Assembly: GCA_905479065.1 (NCBI GenBank) | Contig: CAJQLB010000013.1 | Span: 1-64,000 of the forward strand | Direction of reading: 5' to 3' | From: an uncultured Flavobacteriaceae bacterium | GTDB taxonomy: Bacteria > Bacteroidota > Bacteroidia > Flavobacteriales > Flavobacteriaceae | DNA length: 64,000 nucleotides | Shown here: positions 52,569 through 61,766 of the stretch, piece by piece | Numbering within the stretch: the stretch's first letter is position 1 | Layout of the letters: every line of letters begins with the position of its first letter | The notes under the pieces: model-generated | Told to the model about the DNA's origin: nothing | What the model saw: only the letters and a program-made list of their open reading frames with translations | The model's database searches: none | Position numbers and translations under genes: made by a program

Positions 52569-53780
52569 ATGCGATTACATAAGAATTTATGCTTTGCGAC
52601 CATCGATGGTTTAATGCAGATATTTAATGAAAAAGAATATGCTGACAAAGTGATTCAGAAGCTGCTTAAAAGAGATAAACGATGGGGTAGTCGAGATCGT
52701 GCTTTTATCGCTGAAACGACCTATGACATCGTGCGTTGGAAACGACTCTATGCTAAAATTGCCGACGTAAAAGAGCCCTATGATCGTGACAACTTATGGC
52801 GAATGTTTGCTGTTTGGGCTACTCTAAAAGGTATCAACTTACCAGATTGGAAATATTTTGAAAACACCCCTACTCGGAAAATAAAAGGTCGTTTTGATGA
52901 ATTATCAAAAGATAGAAGATTTAAAGAATCTATCCCAGACTGGATGGATGAGGTGGGATGTCAAGAGTTAGGAGAGCTAATGTGGGCAAAAGAAATTTCA
53001 AAACAAAACGAACAAGCTTCGGTCATTCTTAGAGTAAACTCACTAAAAACTAATAAAAAAGATTTGCAATTAAAATTGCAATCAGAAGATATTGAAACCG
53101 AGATGTTATCAAATTATCCTTTTGCTTTAAAACTTAAAGAAAGAGCAAATGTCTTTAAAACAGACGCCTTTAAAAATGGATGGTTTGAAGTTCAAGATGC
53201 CTCATCACAATTAGTAGCAGAATTTCTTGATGTAAAACCTGGGATGAAAGTTGTTGATACCTGTGCAGGAGCCGGTGGGAAAACATTACACTTAGCAGCA
53301 CTTATGAACAATACAGGTCAACTTACGGCGATGGATATTTATGAAAGTAAATTAAAAAAACTTAAAATTCGCGCAAGAAGAAATGGCGTACACAATGTTA
53401 CTTTGAAGGTTATTGATTCAACAAAACCTATTAAAAAACTTCACAATAAAGCTGATCGTGTGTTAATTGATGCCCCATGTTCAGGTTTTGGTGTTTTACG
53501 ACGTAATCCAGATGCCAAATGGAAACTCGAACCGGAGTTTTTGGACCGTATTCGAGATGTCCAAGGAGATTTACTTAAGCGGTACTCAAAAATTGTAAAA
53601 GAAGGCGGTAAACTCGTTTATGCAACTTGTTCAATATTACCATCTGAAAATCAACATCAAATAAAAAAATTCTTAGCATCTACTGAAGGAAAAGAGTTTA
53701 ACTTTGTAAAAGACCAAAGTTTGTTAGCACACAAATCAGGATTTGACGGTTTTTATATGGCCCTTTTAGAACGAAAATAG
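52569..53780 (+). CDS. rsmB: 16S rRNA (cytosine-C5) methyltransferase, RsmB/NOL1-NOP2 family
   Basis: 403 residues. An N-terminal NusB-like RNA-binding part starts M-R-L-H-K-N-L, the usual beginning in flavobacteria, so the start is secure. The SAM-binding domain has C-A-G-A-G-G-K-T near 234, D-A-P-C-S-G-F-G with the release Cys near 302 and Y-A-T-C-S-I-L with the catalytic Cys near 353. Exact rRNA target is inferred from family. Divergent from the SCO1-like remnant. Confidence 0.92.
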   Translation: MRLHKNLCFATIDGLMQIFNEKEYADKVIQKLLKRDKRWGSRDRAFIAETTYDIVRWKRLYAKIADVKEPYDRDNLWRMFAVWATLKGINLPDWKYFENTPTRKIKGRFDELSKDRRFKESIPDWMDEVGCQELGELMWAKEISKQNEQASVILRVNSLKTNKKDLQLKLQSEDIETEMLSNYPFALKLKERANVFKTDAFKNGWFEVQDASSQLVAEFLDVKPGMKVVDTCAGAGGKTLHLAALMNNTGQLTAMDIYESKLKKLKIRARRNGVHNVTLKVIDSTKPIKKLHNKADRVLIDAPCSGFGVLRRNPDAKWKLEPEFLDRIRDVQGDLLKRYSKIVKEGGKLVYATCSILPSENQHQIKKFLASTEGKEFNFVKDQSLLAHKSGFDGFYMALLERK

Positions 53781-53788
53781 TACATTAT

Positions 53789-55627
53789 ATGAAACATATC
53801 TTTACTTTATTTTTTATCATTTTCACAACAGTATCCTTTTCACAGGTTCCATCAAATTACTACGATAGTGCCAATGGATTATCGGGATACACTTTAAAAT
53901 CACAATTGTATAATATTCTTACGAACGGAGATACTGATCGAGGTTACGGAGCCTTGTATAGTGGTTATGAATCTACCCATTCAGATAATAGAGTAGAGAA
54001 TGGTTATGAAAATGATAACACTGTGCTCTTATTTTACACTGAGAATCCAAATGGTTCTGACGCTTATGAGTACAATCACTTTTCAAGACAGTGTGGAAAT
54101 TACAGTTCAGAAAATGATTGCTACAATCGAGAACACATCATTCCCCAATCCTCTTTTGGAAGTGCTTCTCCAATGCAAAATGATATTCATCATGTGATAC
54201 CTAGTGATGGTTTTGTTAATGGGCAACGTGGAAGTTTACCTTTTGGAACCGTTGGATCTGCAAATTGGACATCTCAAAATGGCTCAAAACGAGGTTCGAG
54301 TAGTGTTACCGGATATGGTGGTCAGGTATTTGAACCTATCGATGAGTTTAAAGGAGATATTGCAAGAGCGATTCTTTATTTTGTAACTAGATACGAAACC
54401 ACAGTAGCCGCCTATACAAGTTTTGAAATGTTCAATGGCACCCCTAATCAGGCTTTAGAAAATTGGGCTGTTGACCTACTTTTGGAATGGCACAATACCA
54501 TAGACCCTGTTGATGATAGAGAACGTGCAAGAAACGATGCAGCCTATAATTACCAGGGTAATGCTAATCCATTTGTAGATCATCCTGAATATGTAAATCT
54601 TATTTGGAATCCTCAACCAGACACTGAAGCACCATCGAACCCGACAAATTTAACAACCTCAAATACAACAGATAATACCATCGATTTAAATTGGGATATC
54701 TCAACAGATAATGTTGGGGTTCTAGCATATGATGTTTATGTTGATGGTAGTTACAATAGTTCAATTAACACTAATTCATTTACTGTTCAAGGACTGACAG
54801 CTGACACTAATTATTGTTTCACTGTCAAGGCAAAAGATGCGAGTGGCAATGAATCTGGAGCTAGCAATCAAGCCTGTGACACAACCACTGATGATGGTAG
54901 TAGTGGAGGCATTGATATTTTTTTTTCAGAATATATTGAAGGAAGCGGAGTTAATAAAGTTTTAGAAATTGCCAATTTTACTGGTAATACAGTCTTACTA
55001 AGTGCGTATAGCTTAAAATTAAGTACTAACGGCAGTGAAAGTTGGGGAGCAGTTTATAACTTTAATTCAAATGCGCAGATTATCAGTGGCGATGTTTATG
55101 TGATTTCACAGGGAAGTAATACCTTGTGTACATCGGAAGTTGATGATTTAAATAATGCTATTACAAGCTTTAATGGGAATGATGCCATTGGATTGTTTAA
55201 AGATAATGTACTCATAGATATTTTAGGAACTCTAGGTAATGACAGTGACTATGCAAAGGACAAAACACTTGTGCGTAATGGGAACGTCTCCGCCGGAAAC
55301 ATAATTTACACCCCTTCAGAATGGGAATCTTTTCCGACTAATAATTGTGATAATCTAGGAAGTCATGCGCAAACATTATCATTGCAAAGTGAGACAGCAG
55401 TCAACATGAAATTTTATCCGAATCCCAACGCGTCAAACAGTTTACAATTCAATAGTCAAGTAGATATTGCTATTATTATTTACGATATTCTGGGTAAAAA
55501 AATACTTTCTAAAGATATATCTTCTAATGATAACACCATTGATATTTCCCGATTAGGAAAAGGTATTTATCTTGTTCAAATGAGTAATAAAAAAACGCGT
55601 ATCACAAAAAAACTTGTTCGAAATTAA
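53789..55627 (+). CDS. T9SS-exported endonuclease I-family nuclease with FN3 and lamin-tail-like domains
   Basis: 612 residues. Signal peptide ending S-F-S-Q (about 19). The endonuclease I domain (about 25-260) has R-E-H-I-I-P-Q-S-S-F near 114 with the catalytic His, as in Vibrio/E. coli EndA-type enzymes. A fibronectin type III domain (about 285-365), a lamin-tail-like beta domain (about 370-530; F-F-S-E-Y-I-E-G-S-G) and a T9SS sorting tail (M-K-F-Y-P-N-P-N, ending K-K-L-V-R-N) follow. Inferred: extracellular DNA degradation for nutrient use or biofilm remodelling. It starts 8 bases after rsmB. Confidence 0.92.
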   Translation: MKHIFTLFFIIFTTVSFSQVPSNYYDSANGLSGYTLKSQLYNILTNGDTDRGYGALYSGYESTHSDNRVENGYENDNTVLLFYTENPNGSDAYEYNHFSRQCGNYSSENDCYNREHIIPQSSFGSASPMQNDIHHVIPSDGFVNGQRGSLPFGTVGSANWTSQNGSKRGSSSVTGYGGQVFEPIDEFKGDIARAILYFVTRYETTVAAYTSFEMFNGTPNQALENWAVDLLLEWHNTIDPVDDRERARNDAAYNYQGNANPFVDHPEYVNLIWNPQPDTEAPSNPTNLTTSNTTDNTIDLNWDISTDNVGVLAYDVYVDGSYNSSINTNSFTVQGLTADTNYCFTVKAKDASGNESGASNQACDTTTDDGSSGGIDIFFSEYIEGSGVNKVLEIANFTGNTVLLSAYSLKLSTNGSESWGAVYNFNSNAQIISGDVYVISQGSNTLCTSEVDDLNNAITSFNGNDAIGLFKDNVLIDILGTLGNDSDYAKDKTLVRNGNVSAGNIIYTPSEWESFPTNNCDNLGSHAQTLSLQSETAVNMKFYPNPNASNSLQFNSQVDIAIIIYDILGKKILSKDISSNDNTIDISRLGKGIYLVQMSNKKTRITKKLVRN

Positions 55628-55633
55628 GGTACC

Positions 55634-56221
55634 ATGCGTCTGGTCTTTGCCACAAATAATGCCAATAAATTGAGAGAGGTCCAATCTTTAATTCCAAATG
55701 GGATAAAGCTACTGAGTCTCTCAGACATCGGATGCTTTGAAGACATTCCAGAAACACAAGAAACCATAGAAGGGAATGCTCAACAAAAGGCCAATTATAT
55801 TAAATCACACTATGGCTATGATTGTTTTGCAGATGACACTGGCTTAGAAGTTATTAGTCTTAACAATCAACCAGGGGTGCTTTCTGCAAGATATGCTGGA
55901 ATACATCGCAATTCTGAAGACAATATGCAGTTATTACTCAACAATCTAAAGGACCAAACAAATCGAAATGCTCAATTTAAAACGGTTATTGCTTTAAATA
56001 TCGATCAATATCAATACCAATTTACTGGAATCTGCCAAGGAACGATTACTTTAAAAAAAAATGGAAATTACGGTTTTGGTTACGATCCTATTTTTAAACC
56101 CTTAAATTTTAATAAAACTTTTGCAGAAATGGATTTAAATCTAAAGAATAGCATTGGACACAGGGGAAAAGCTATTAAAGCACTGGTTTCGTTTTTAAAC
56201 ACAAGTATCTTAAATAAATAG
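55634..56221 (+). CDS. rdgB: Non-canonical purine NTP pyrophosphatase (RdgB/HAM1)
   Basis: 195 residues. N-terminal F-A-T-N-N-A-N-K-L-R-E-V and the F-A-D-D-T-G-L-E-V motif with the metal-binding Asp are both clear, with G-Y-D-P-I-F-K-P and S-H/G-x-R-G-K-A near the end. It removes dITP, ITP and XTP from the pool. The gene begins 6 bases after the nuclease gene on the same strand. Confidence 0.96.
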   Translation: MRLVFATNNANKLREVQSLIPNGIKLLSLSDIGCFEDIPETQETIEGNAQQKANYIKSHYGYDCFADDTGLEVISLNNQPGVLSARYAGIHRNSEDNMQLLLNNLKDQTNRNAQFKTVIALNIDQYQYQFTGICQGTITLKKNGNYGFGYDPIFKPLNFNKTFAEMDLNLKNSIGHRGKAIKALVSFLNTSILNK

Positions 56222-56222
56222 C

Positions 56223-56230
56223 TATCTTTG
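56223..56230 (+). promoter_or_regulatory. Probable -7 element of DEAD-box helicase promoter
   Basis: TATCTTTG (TAnnTTTG) right after the rdgB stop predicts a start at about 56237 and a leader of about 127 bases. Confidence 0.55.
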
Positions 56231-56236
56231 CACTTC

Positions 56237-56345
56237 GAAACTCGCTAAGTCAAGAGTTTCTGTACCTCAGAGTGAGGATGTGTTATATAAAGTTTAAGGT
56301 AATGTATGTCGATACGCTTTTATGGTAACACTGCGATTATAATCG
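56237..56345 (+). promoter_or_regulatory. Structured 5' leader of DEAD-box helicase mRNA
   Basis: Contains a 7-bp perfect hairpin (56237-56243 with 56254-56260) at the predicted mRNA 5' end, a short open frame of 16 codons (56278-56328, ATG to TAA) and a perfect 12-base palindrome CGATTATAATCG (56334-56345). The helicase ATG follows at 56364. A regulatory role is inferred, not shown. Confidence 0.5.
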
Positions 56346-56363
56346 AATACTTAATTACATAAA

Positions 56364-58226
56364 ATGAACACATTCCAAGAATTAGGTCTAAATAAAGACC
56401 TTTTACAAGCCATTTCAGACATGGGATTTATTAAACCCAGTGAAGTGCAAAACAAAGCAATTCCAATTCTTTTACAGGAAGATACTGACCTGGTTGCCTT
56501 AGCCCAAACAGGAACTGGAAAAACAGCAGCATTTGGTTTCCCAATGCTTCAAAAAATCAATATTGAAAGTAGAACGACTCAAGGTTTAATACTCTCTCCT
56601 ACTCGTGAATTATGCTTACAGATTACCAACGAAATAAAACAGTACGGAAAGCATTGTAAAGGTTTGAACGTCGTGGCTATTTATGGTGGTGCAAGTATCA
56701 CAGATCAAGCCAGAGATGTCAAGCGTGGAGCACAAATTATTGTGGCTACACCAGGTAGAATGAAAGACATGATAAGTAGACGCTTGGTTGACATCTCAAA
56801 AATTGAATATTCTGTATTGGATGAGGCTGACGAAATGCTTAACATGGGCTTTCATGAAGATATTACCGATATCCTCTCACATACCCCTTTAGAAAAGAAT
56901 ACTTGGCTGTTTTCAGCAACCATGCCAAAAGAAGTCGCGAGTATTGCAAAAGAGTTCATGGCTGACCCCATTGAAATTACTGTTGGAAATAAAAATGAAA
57001 GTACTAATCAAGTATCTCATGAGTATTATTTAGTAAATTCAAGAGATCGCTATCAGGCTCTAAAACGTTTATCCGATGCCAATCCTGACATCTTTTCTGT
57101 TATTTTTTGTCGAACTAAGCGTGATACGCAGAAAGTAGCTGAACATTTGATAGAGGATGGTTACAGTGCAGGGGCTTTACACGGAGATTTAAGTCAAAAT
57201 CAGCGTGATCTCGTTATGAAATCATTTAGGAACAAACAAATTCAAATGCTTGTTGCGACAGACGTTGCCGCACGAGGCATAGATGTTGATGACATTACAC
57301 ATGTTATAAATTACCAATTACCCGACGAACCAGAAATCTACACACACCGATCTGGAAGGACAGGACGTGCGGGTAAAACAGGTATTTCAATGGTTATCGT
57401 CTCAAAAAGTGAGGTGCGCAAAATTAAAAATATTGAGCGTATCATAAAAAAGAAGTTTGAGAAAAAAGAAATACCTGACGGGATGGAAATTTGTGAGGTG
57501 CAATTAATGTCTCTTGCTAATAAAATACACCACACAGAAGTCAATCATGAAATTGACAAATACCTCGTGAGTATTAATGACTTATTTGAAGAGACCTCAA
57601 AAGACGAATTAATAAAAAAGTTTTTCTCGGTTGAGTTTTCTCGGTTTTTTAATTATTATCAAAAAACAAAAAATTTAAATATTTCAGAATCTGATAGTGG
57701 TTCTAGAAACAATGATAGGAACTCTAATGACACACGCTATTTCATTAATGTTGGACGCAAGGATGGTTTTGATTGGGCACGATTAAAAGACTTTTTAAAA
57801 GAAAACCTGCAATTAGAGCGAGACGATGTCTTTAAAGTTGATTGTAAAGAAAGTTTTTCTTTTTTTAACACTGAGACCTCTCTTGAAGAAAAGGTTCTTG
57901 CATTTTTTACAGATTTTAAACACGACGGACGTTTTGTAAATGTTGAAGTGAGTAATAACCGTGGCGGTGGTAAAAGTAAAAAACGAGGTGGTAATAAAAG
58001 AAGTGGAAGACGATCTGAAAGCAGACGAAGTGACAGACGCACAAATAGAGAGCACCACGAATTTGAATCTAAAAAAACCAGTCATAGGCGCTCTAACAGT
58101 AATAAAAGTGATGAGCAGCACCAAAAAGGTAGGTCTACAAAGAAAGCGTCAAAGCAAAGACGTTCTAAAAATAAAGACACGTCTACTGATTTTGTGTCCT
58201 CTAGGCCTAGGCGCTCTAGACGTTAA
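56364..58226 (+). CDS. deaD: DEAD-box RNA helicase (CsdA/DeaD-like) with DbpA-type RNA-binding domain
   Basis: 620 residues. Helicase core: Q motif region near 24, Walker A A-Q-T-G-T-G-K-T near 48, P-T-R-E-L-C, D-E-A-D near 153, S-A-T, R-G-I-D and H-R-S-G-R-T-G-R-A-G. A DbpA-like RNA-binding domain (about 455-525) follows. The last ~95 residues are a disordered Arg/Lys/Ser-rich tail with R-G-G repeats. Known: such helicases remodel rRNA and mRNA, often at low temperature. The long leader suggests post-transcriptional control. Confidence 0.93.
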   Translation: MNTFQELGLNKDLLQAISDMGFIKPSEVQNKAIPILLQEDTDLVALAQTGTGKTAAFGFPMLQKINIESRTTQGLILSPTRELCLQITNEIKQYGKHCKGLNVVAIYGGASITDQARDVKRGAQIIVATPGRMKDMISRRLVDISKIEYSVLDEADEMLNMGFHEDITDILSHTPLEKNTWLFSATMPKEVASIAKEFMADPIEITVGNKNESTNQVSHEYYLVNSRDRYQALKRLSDANPDIFSVIFCRTKRDTQKVAEHLIEDGYSAGALHGDLSQNQRDLVMKSFRNKQIQMLVATDVAARGIDVDDITHVINYQLPDEPEIYTHRSGRTGRAGKTGISMVIVSKSEVRKIKNIERIIKKKFEKKEIPDGMEICEVQLMSLANKIHHTEVNHEIDKYLVSINDLFEETSKDELIKKFFSVEFSRFFNYYQKTKNLNISESDSGSRNNDRNSNDTRYFINVGRKDGFDWARLKDFLKENLQLERDDVFKVDCKESFSFFNTETSLEEKVLAFFTDFKHDGRFVNVEVSNNRGGGKSKKRGGNKRSGRRSESRRSDRRTNREHHEFESKKTSHRRSNSNKSDEQHQKGRSTKKASKQRRSKNKDTSTDFVSSRPRRSRR

Positions 58227-58316
58227 TTATAAGTCTTGTTAATTTTAAGTCAAAGTTAAAGCCCAAATCATGAATAATTCATTTTGTTTAGTATTTTTAG
58301 GCGTTAGTTTATGTGA

Positions 58317-59090
58317 ATGAATCGAATACTCCTAATTATTACCGTATTACTTACTCTGCAAATAAGTGCTCAAAATGAGCGCACAGTTCGTGGCAAAATC
58401 ATCGAAGCGGGTACAGTCAATCCCTTAGAAAGTGTCAATATTGTCAATCTTAATAAAGTCATTGGAACAGCAACTAATCAAAAAGGTGAGTTCACGATTA
58501 GAGTCAATGTAAATGACACACTACATCTCTCATATTTAGGATATAAATCGATCAAGGTAAGGGTCACAAATGATTGGATTAATTTTGCAACTTCTGCTAC
58601 CATAGAAATGACTGAACTAGCACTAGCTTTAGAAGAAGTTGTTGTCAACCAAATGAAACTTACAGGTTATGCTGAACTAGATATTCAACAGGTCCCTTAC
58701 CAGCAAAACTTTAGATATAGTATTTCTGGATTGAATACCGGTTATGAATCCAAACCGCGTTCATCAGGAGCTATTACAAGAGTTCTTGGAGCCATATTTA
58801 ATCCAGCCGACTTCTTGTACAAAATGTTCGGTAAGCGTCCCAATGAAATGCATAAGTTGAGAAAAATGAAAAAAGATGACGAAATACGAAATATTTTGTC
58901 TGCACGTTTTGATCGCCAAATGCTAACAGCCTTATTACAAGTTGATCGTGTTGATTTAGACTTATTAATTACCGAATGTAATTATTCAAAGGACTTTGTC
59001 AGAACAGCTAACGATCTTCAAATACTAGATGCTTTAAGTGAATGTTATGAGGAATACAAAGTCCTCAGTAGAGGTCGCAAACGGCTTTAG
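58317..59090 (+). CDS. Secreted protein with carboxypeptidase-like regulatory domain
   Basis: 257 residues. Signal peptide (about 1-18, ending Q-I-S-A-Q). A CarboxypepD-reg-like beta-sandwich (about 22-105) with V-R-G-K-I-I-E-A-G and H-L-S-Y-L-G-Y-K-S-I, the same module that begins many SusC-type receptors, then a helical region (about 130-257) without a clear family. There is no TonB plug or barrel, so it is not a receptor. Function unknown; it ends 3 bases from the convergent TrmH gene. Confidence 0.8.
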   Translation: MNRILLIITVLLTLQISAQNERTVRGKIIEAGTVNPLESVNIVNLNKVIGTATNQKGEFTIRVNVNDTLHLSYLGYKSIKVRVTNDWINFATSATIEMTELALALEEVVVNQMKLTGYAELDIQQVPYQQNFRYSISGLNTGYESKPRSSGAITRVLGAIFNPADFLYKMFGKRPNEMHKLRKMKKDDEIRNILSARFDRQMLTALLQVDRVDLDLLITECNYSKDFVRTANDLQILDALSECYEEYKVLSRGRKRL

Positions 59091-59093
59091 TTA

Positions 59094-59753
59094 TCACAAT
59101 AACTCAGTATTGTATCGCTCCAAGATAGCATCTACACTTTTTATGGTCTTTTTACACCAATCAAAGCGTTTTTCTAAAATATCATTACTTGATAATTGCC
59201 AATCTATTTTAGAAGCTCTTAATTGCTGGGTAACCTCTTGTAAAATAATGGCAGCAGACACTGAAATATTTAAACTTTCAGTAAAACCAACCATAGGAAT
59301 GGTTAAAAATTGATCTGCATGTTCCAAAACCTCATCGGATAACCCCTCTGTTTCTCTTCCAAAAAAGAAGCAAGACTTCTTAGAAATATCAAAACTATTT
59401 AACGAACATTCATGAATGTGTGGCGTTGTTGCGACAATTTGATATCCTTGTTTCTTTATAGATTCAATCGCTTGTTTTGTTGAATTATGGCGCATTAAAT
59501 CTACCCACTTTTGAGCACCCATAGCAATTTCACGGTCAATTCGTTTAACATTTAGCTCCTCTATAACATGCAACTCTTGTATCCCAAAGACATCACAAGT
59601 ACGCATTACGGCACTGGTATTATGAAGTTGATAAACATCTTCAGTAGCCACTGTAAAATGCTTTGTTCTATTTTTTAAAACTTCATTGAATCGCATTACA
59701 CGATGCTTTGTAAGGTACGATTCGAGATAAGTAACTAATTTTTCATCAATCAT
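59094..59753 (-). CDS. trmH: tRNA (guanosine-18-2'-O)-methyltransferase, SpoU/TrmH family
   Basis: 219 residues. SPOUT fold with the three SpoU motifs: N-T-S-A-V-M-R-T-C-D-V-F-G, F-F-G-R-E-T-E-G-L-S and G-F-T-E-S-L-N-I-S-V-S-A-A. The C-terminal extension with W-x-L-S and repeated aromatic/charged residues resembles TrmH rather than rRNA enzymes of the family. Product name follows family; target tRNAs not shown. Confidence 0.9.
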   Translation of the reverse strand: MIDEKLVTYLESYLTKHRVMRFNEVLKNRTKHFTVATEDVYQLHNTSAVMRTCDVFGIQELHVIEELNVKRIDREIAMGAQKWVDLMRHNSTKQAIESIKKQGYQIVATTPHIHECSLNSFDISKKSCFFFGRETEGLSDEVLEHADQFLTIPMVGFTESLNISVSAAIILQEVTQQLRASKIDWQLSSNDILEKRFDWCKKTIKSVDAILERYNTELL

Positions 59754-59789
59754 TTATATCAAAGATAAATAAAATAGTAATTTGTCACT

Positions 59790-60473
59790 ATGAAACATGT
59801 TGTAGTACTTACAGGAGCAGGTATGAGTGCAGAAAGTGGTCTAAAAACTTTTAGAGACGCCAATGGCTTATGGGAAGGTCATGACATCATGAAAGTCGCT
59901 ACCGCTGAAGGATTTTCAAAAAATCCTGAACTGGTATTGGAATTTTATAATCAACGGCGAAAGCAATTATTGCAAGTAAATCCAAACAGCGCACATCATG
60001 CACTTTCAGCTCTAGAAAAAACCCATAAAGTTACCATCATCACACAAAATGTCGATGACTTACATGAAAGAGCTGGAAGCAAAAATATACTTCATCTACA
60101 TGGTGAATTGCTCAAAGTTCGGAGTACTGTTGATGACTCACACATTTACAATTGGAAACATGACTTAAGTTTGGGAGATTTGTGTGAAAAAGGCTCCCAA
60201 CTCAGGCCACACATTGTCTGGTTTGGTGAACCAGTCCCACTGATATCACAGGCTATTGAAATTTGCAAATCAGCAGATTCATTGCTCATCATCGGCACTT
60301 CCTTACAGGTCTATCCTGCCGCGAGTTTAGTGCAGTACGTCCCACCAGAAAAAGACATCTTTTATATCGACCCAAAACCAATAATGGCTCTCAATAAACA
60401 CGTAACAATTATATCTGAAAAGGCCACCACTGGCGTACAAAAAGTAATTGATGAGTTAACAAAATATAATTAA
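59790..60473 (+). CDS. Sirtuin (Sir2) NAD-dependent lysine deacylase, zinc-cysteine-free
   Basis: 227 residues. NAD-binding G-A-G-M-S-A-E-S-G and F-R-D at 9-23, T-Q-N-V-D-D-L-H near 85-92 and catalytic His104 (H-L-H-G-E). Tyr53-x-x-Arg56 matches the motif that gives class III sirtuins (CobB/SIRT5) affinity for succinyl- or malonyl-lysine. The zinc-binding module is degenerate: in residues 105-148 there is only one cysteine (C132) instead of four. Inferred: an active deacylase of acidic acyl groups with a structure held without zinc. Divergent from trmH. Confidence 0.87.
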   Translation: MKHVVVLTGAGMSAESGLKTFRDANGLWEGHDIMKVATAEGFSKNPELVLEFYNQRRKQLLQVNPNSAHHALSALEKTHKVTIITQNVDDLHERAGSKNILHLHGELLKVRSTVDDSHIYNWKHDLSLGDLCEKGSQLRPHIVWFGEPVPLISQAIEICKSADSLLIIGTSLQVYPAASLVQYVPPEKDIFYIDPKPIMALNKHVTIISEKATTGVQKVIDELTKYN

Positions 60474-60501
60474 CTAGAGCCAGCGATAAAACTTAAATTT
60501 T

Positions 60502-61659
60502 TCAATTTAAATATCTCTTTTTTTTACTTCCCTCGTACATTTTATAATTAACTAAGCGAGCTTCAAGTTTTGCATTAAATAATTTAATTTTTCGAGAAGG
60601 CTTCAAACCAACGCTCTTTAAACCTTCCAAGTTGGATGTAATAAACCACGCATTGGTTCCCGGATAACCATGTTTTAATGTACTTCCTATATCAGCATAA
60701 AATGAGACAACATCTAATTGTTCAAGACGTTCTCCATACGGTGGATTGAAGACCATATGAAGTGGTGTCTCCTCCCCTTTTTTAGTCTTAAAAAAATCCT
60801 CATGATTTACGCTAATAAACTCCTCTAAATGTGCATTTTTTACATTATCTAAGGCCTTTCTGACAGCTGAAGGTGATTTATCAAAACCTGATATTTTAAA
60901 GTGAAAATCCCTTGTTTTTGACAATAAAGAAGATTCTATTTTTTCAAATAATTCAACATCCCAATCTTGCCAACGCTCAAATGCAAATTCTTTTCGCATT
61001 AAATTTGGAGGAATATTACAAGCAATCATAGCTGCCTCAATTAATATGGTACCACTACCACACATTGGGTCCCTAAAATCGGATTGACCGTCCCATCCAG
61101 ATAACATTATTAACCCTGCAGCCAAAACCTCATTAATTGGTGCGATATTAGTCGCTGTTTTATAGCCACGTCGATGTAAGGATTCACCAGAACTATCAAG
61201 AGAAACCGTACAATGATTTTTATCAATATGAATATTAATTTTCAAATCAGGAAAACGTAAATCAATATTTGGACGTACTCCCTTTTGATCTCTAAAACGA
61301 TCAACAATAGCATCTTTTGTTTTTAAGGCAATGTATTGTGAATGTTTAAAGCGTAATGAGTGTACAGTAGCGTTAATTGCCAATGAACCATTTTCAGAAA
61401 GATGCTCTTCCCATGGCATGTTATAAATATGCTGGTAAAGCTCTTGCTCACTTGCTACTTGAAAGCTAGAAATTGGCTTTAATATTTTAATCGCTGTCCT
61501 GAGTGCAAGATTGGCCTTATACATAAAACCTTTATCTCCAGAAAAACTCACCATTCGAATACCTTTGTTAACATCACGCGCACCTAAATTTGTGAGCTCT
61601 TTTGCTAATAAATCTTCAAAACCAAACAAGGTCTTTGCAACCATTTTAAAATTTTCCAT
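60502..61659 (-). CDS. THUMP-domain RNA methyltransferase (RlmL/TrmN-like)
   Basis: 385 residues. A THUMP RNA-binding domain in the first ~150 residues (K-T-L-F-G-F-E-D-L-L-A-K-E-L) is followed by a SAM methyltransferase domain with D-P-M-C-G-S-G-T-I-L-I-E-A near 197 and the N-P-P-Y-G-E-R-L catalytic motif of N2-guanine/N6-adenine methylases near 308. It corresponds to the N-terminal half of E. coli RlmKL, so the likely product is m2G in 23S rRNA; a tRNA target is also possible. Confidence 0.9.
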   Translation of the reverse strand: MENFKMVAKTLFGFEDLLAKELTNLGARDVNKGIRMVSFSGDKGFMYKANLALRTAIKILKPISSFQVASEQELYQHIYNMPWEEHLSENGSLAINATVHSLRFKHSQYIALKTKDAIVDRFRDQKGVRPNIDLRFPDLKINIHIDKNHCTVSLDSSGESLHRRGYKTATNIAPINEVLAAGLIMLSGWDGQSDFRDPMCGSGTILIEAAMIACNIPPNLMRKEFAFERWQDWDVELFEKIESSLLSKTRDFHFKISGFDKSPSAVRKALDNVKNAHLEEFISVNHEDFFKTKKGEETPLHMVFNPPYGERLEQLDVVSFYADIGSTLKHGYPGTNAWFITSNLEGLKSVGLKPSRKIKLFNAKLEARLVNYKMYEGSKKKRYLN

Positions 61660-61766
61660 AAATATTGAGTATCCGATGATGCAATTATTTCAACTATTTA
61701 CATCGGTTGTTGTAAATAAATCCTTTTTAATGATATTTCCATGTTTAATAAAAAGCAAAAATAAAG

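Noticed and set aside
57737-58242. Several overlapping open frames on both strands near the helicase 3' end
   Set aside because: They are frame shadows of the Arg/Lys/Gly/Ser-rich helicase tail, whose codon bias keeps other frames open.
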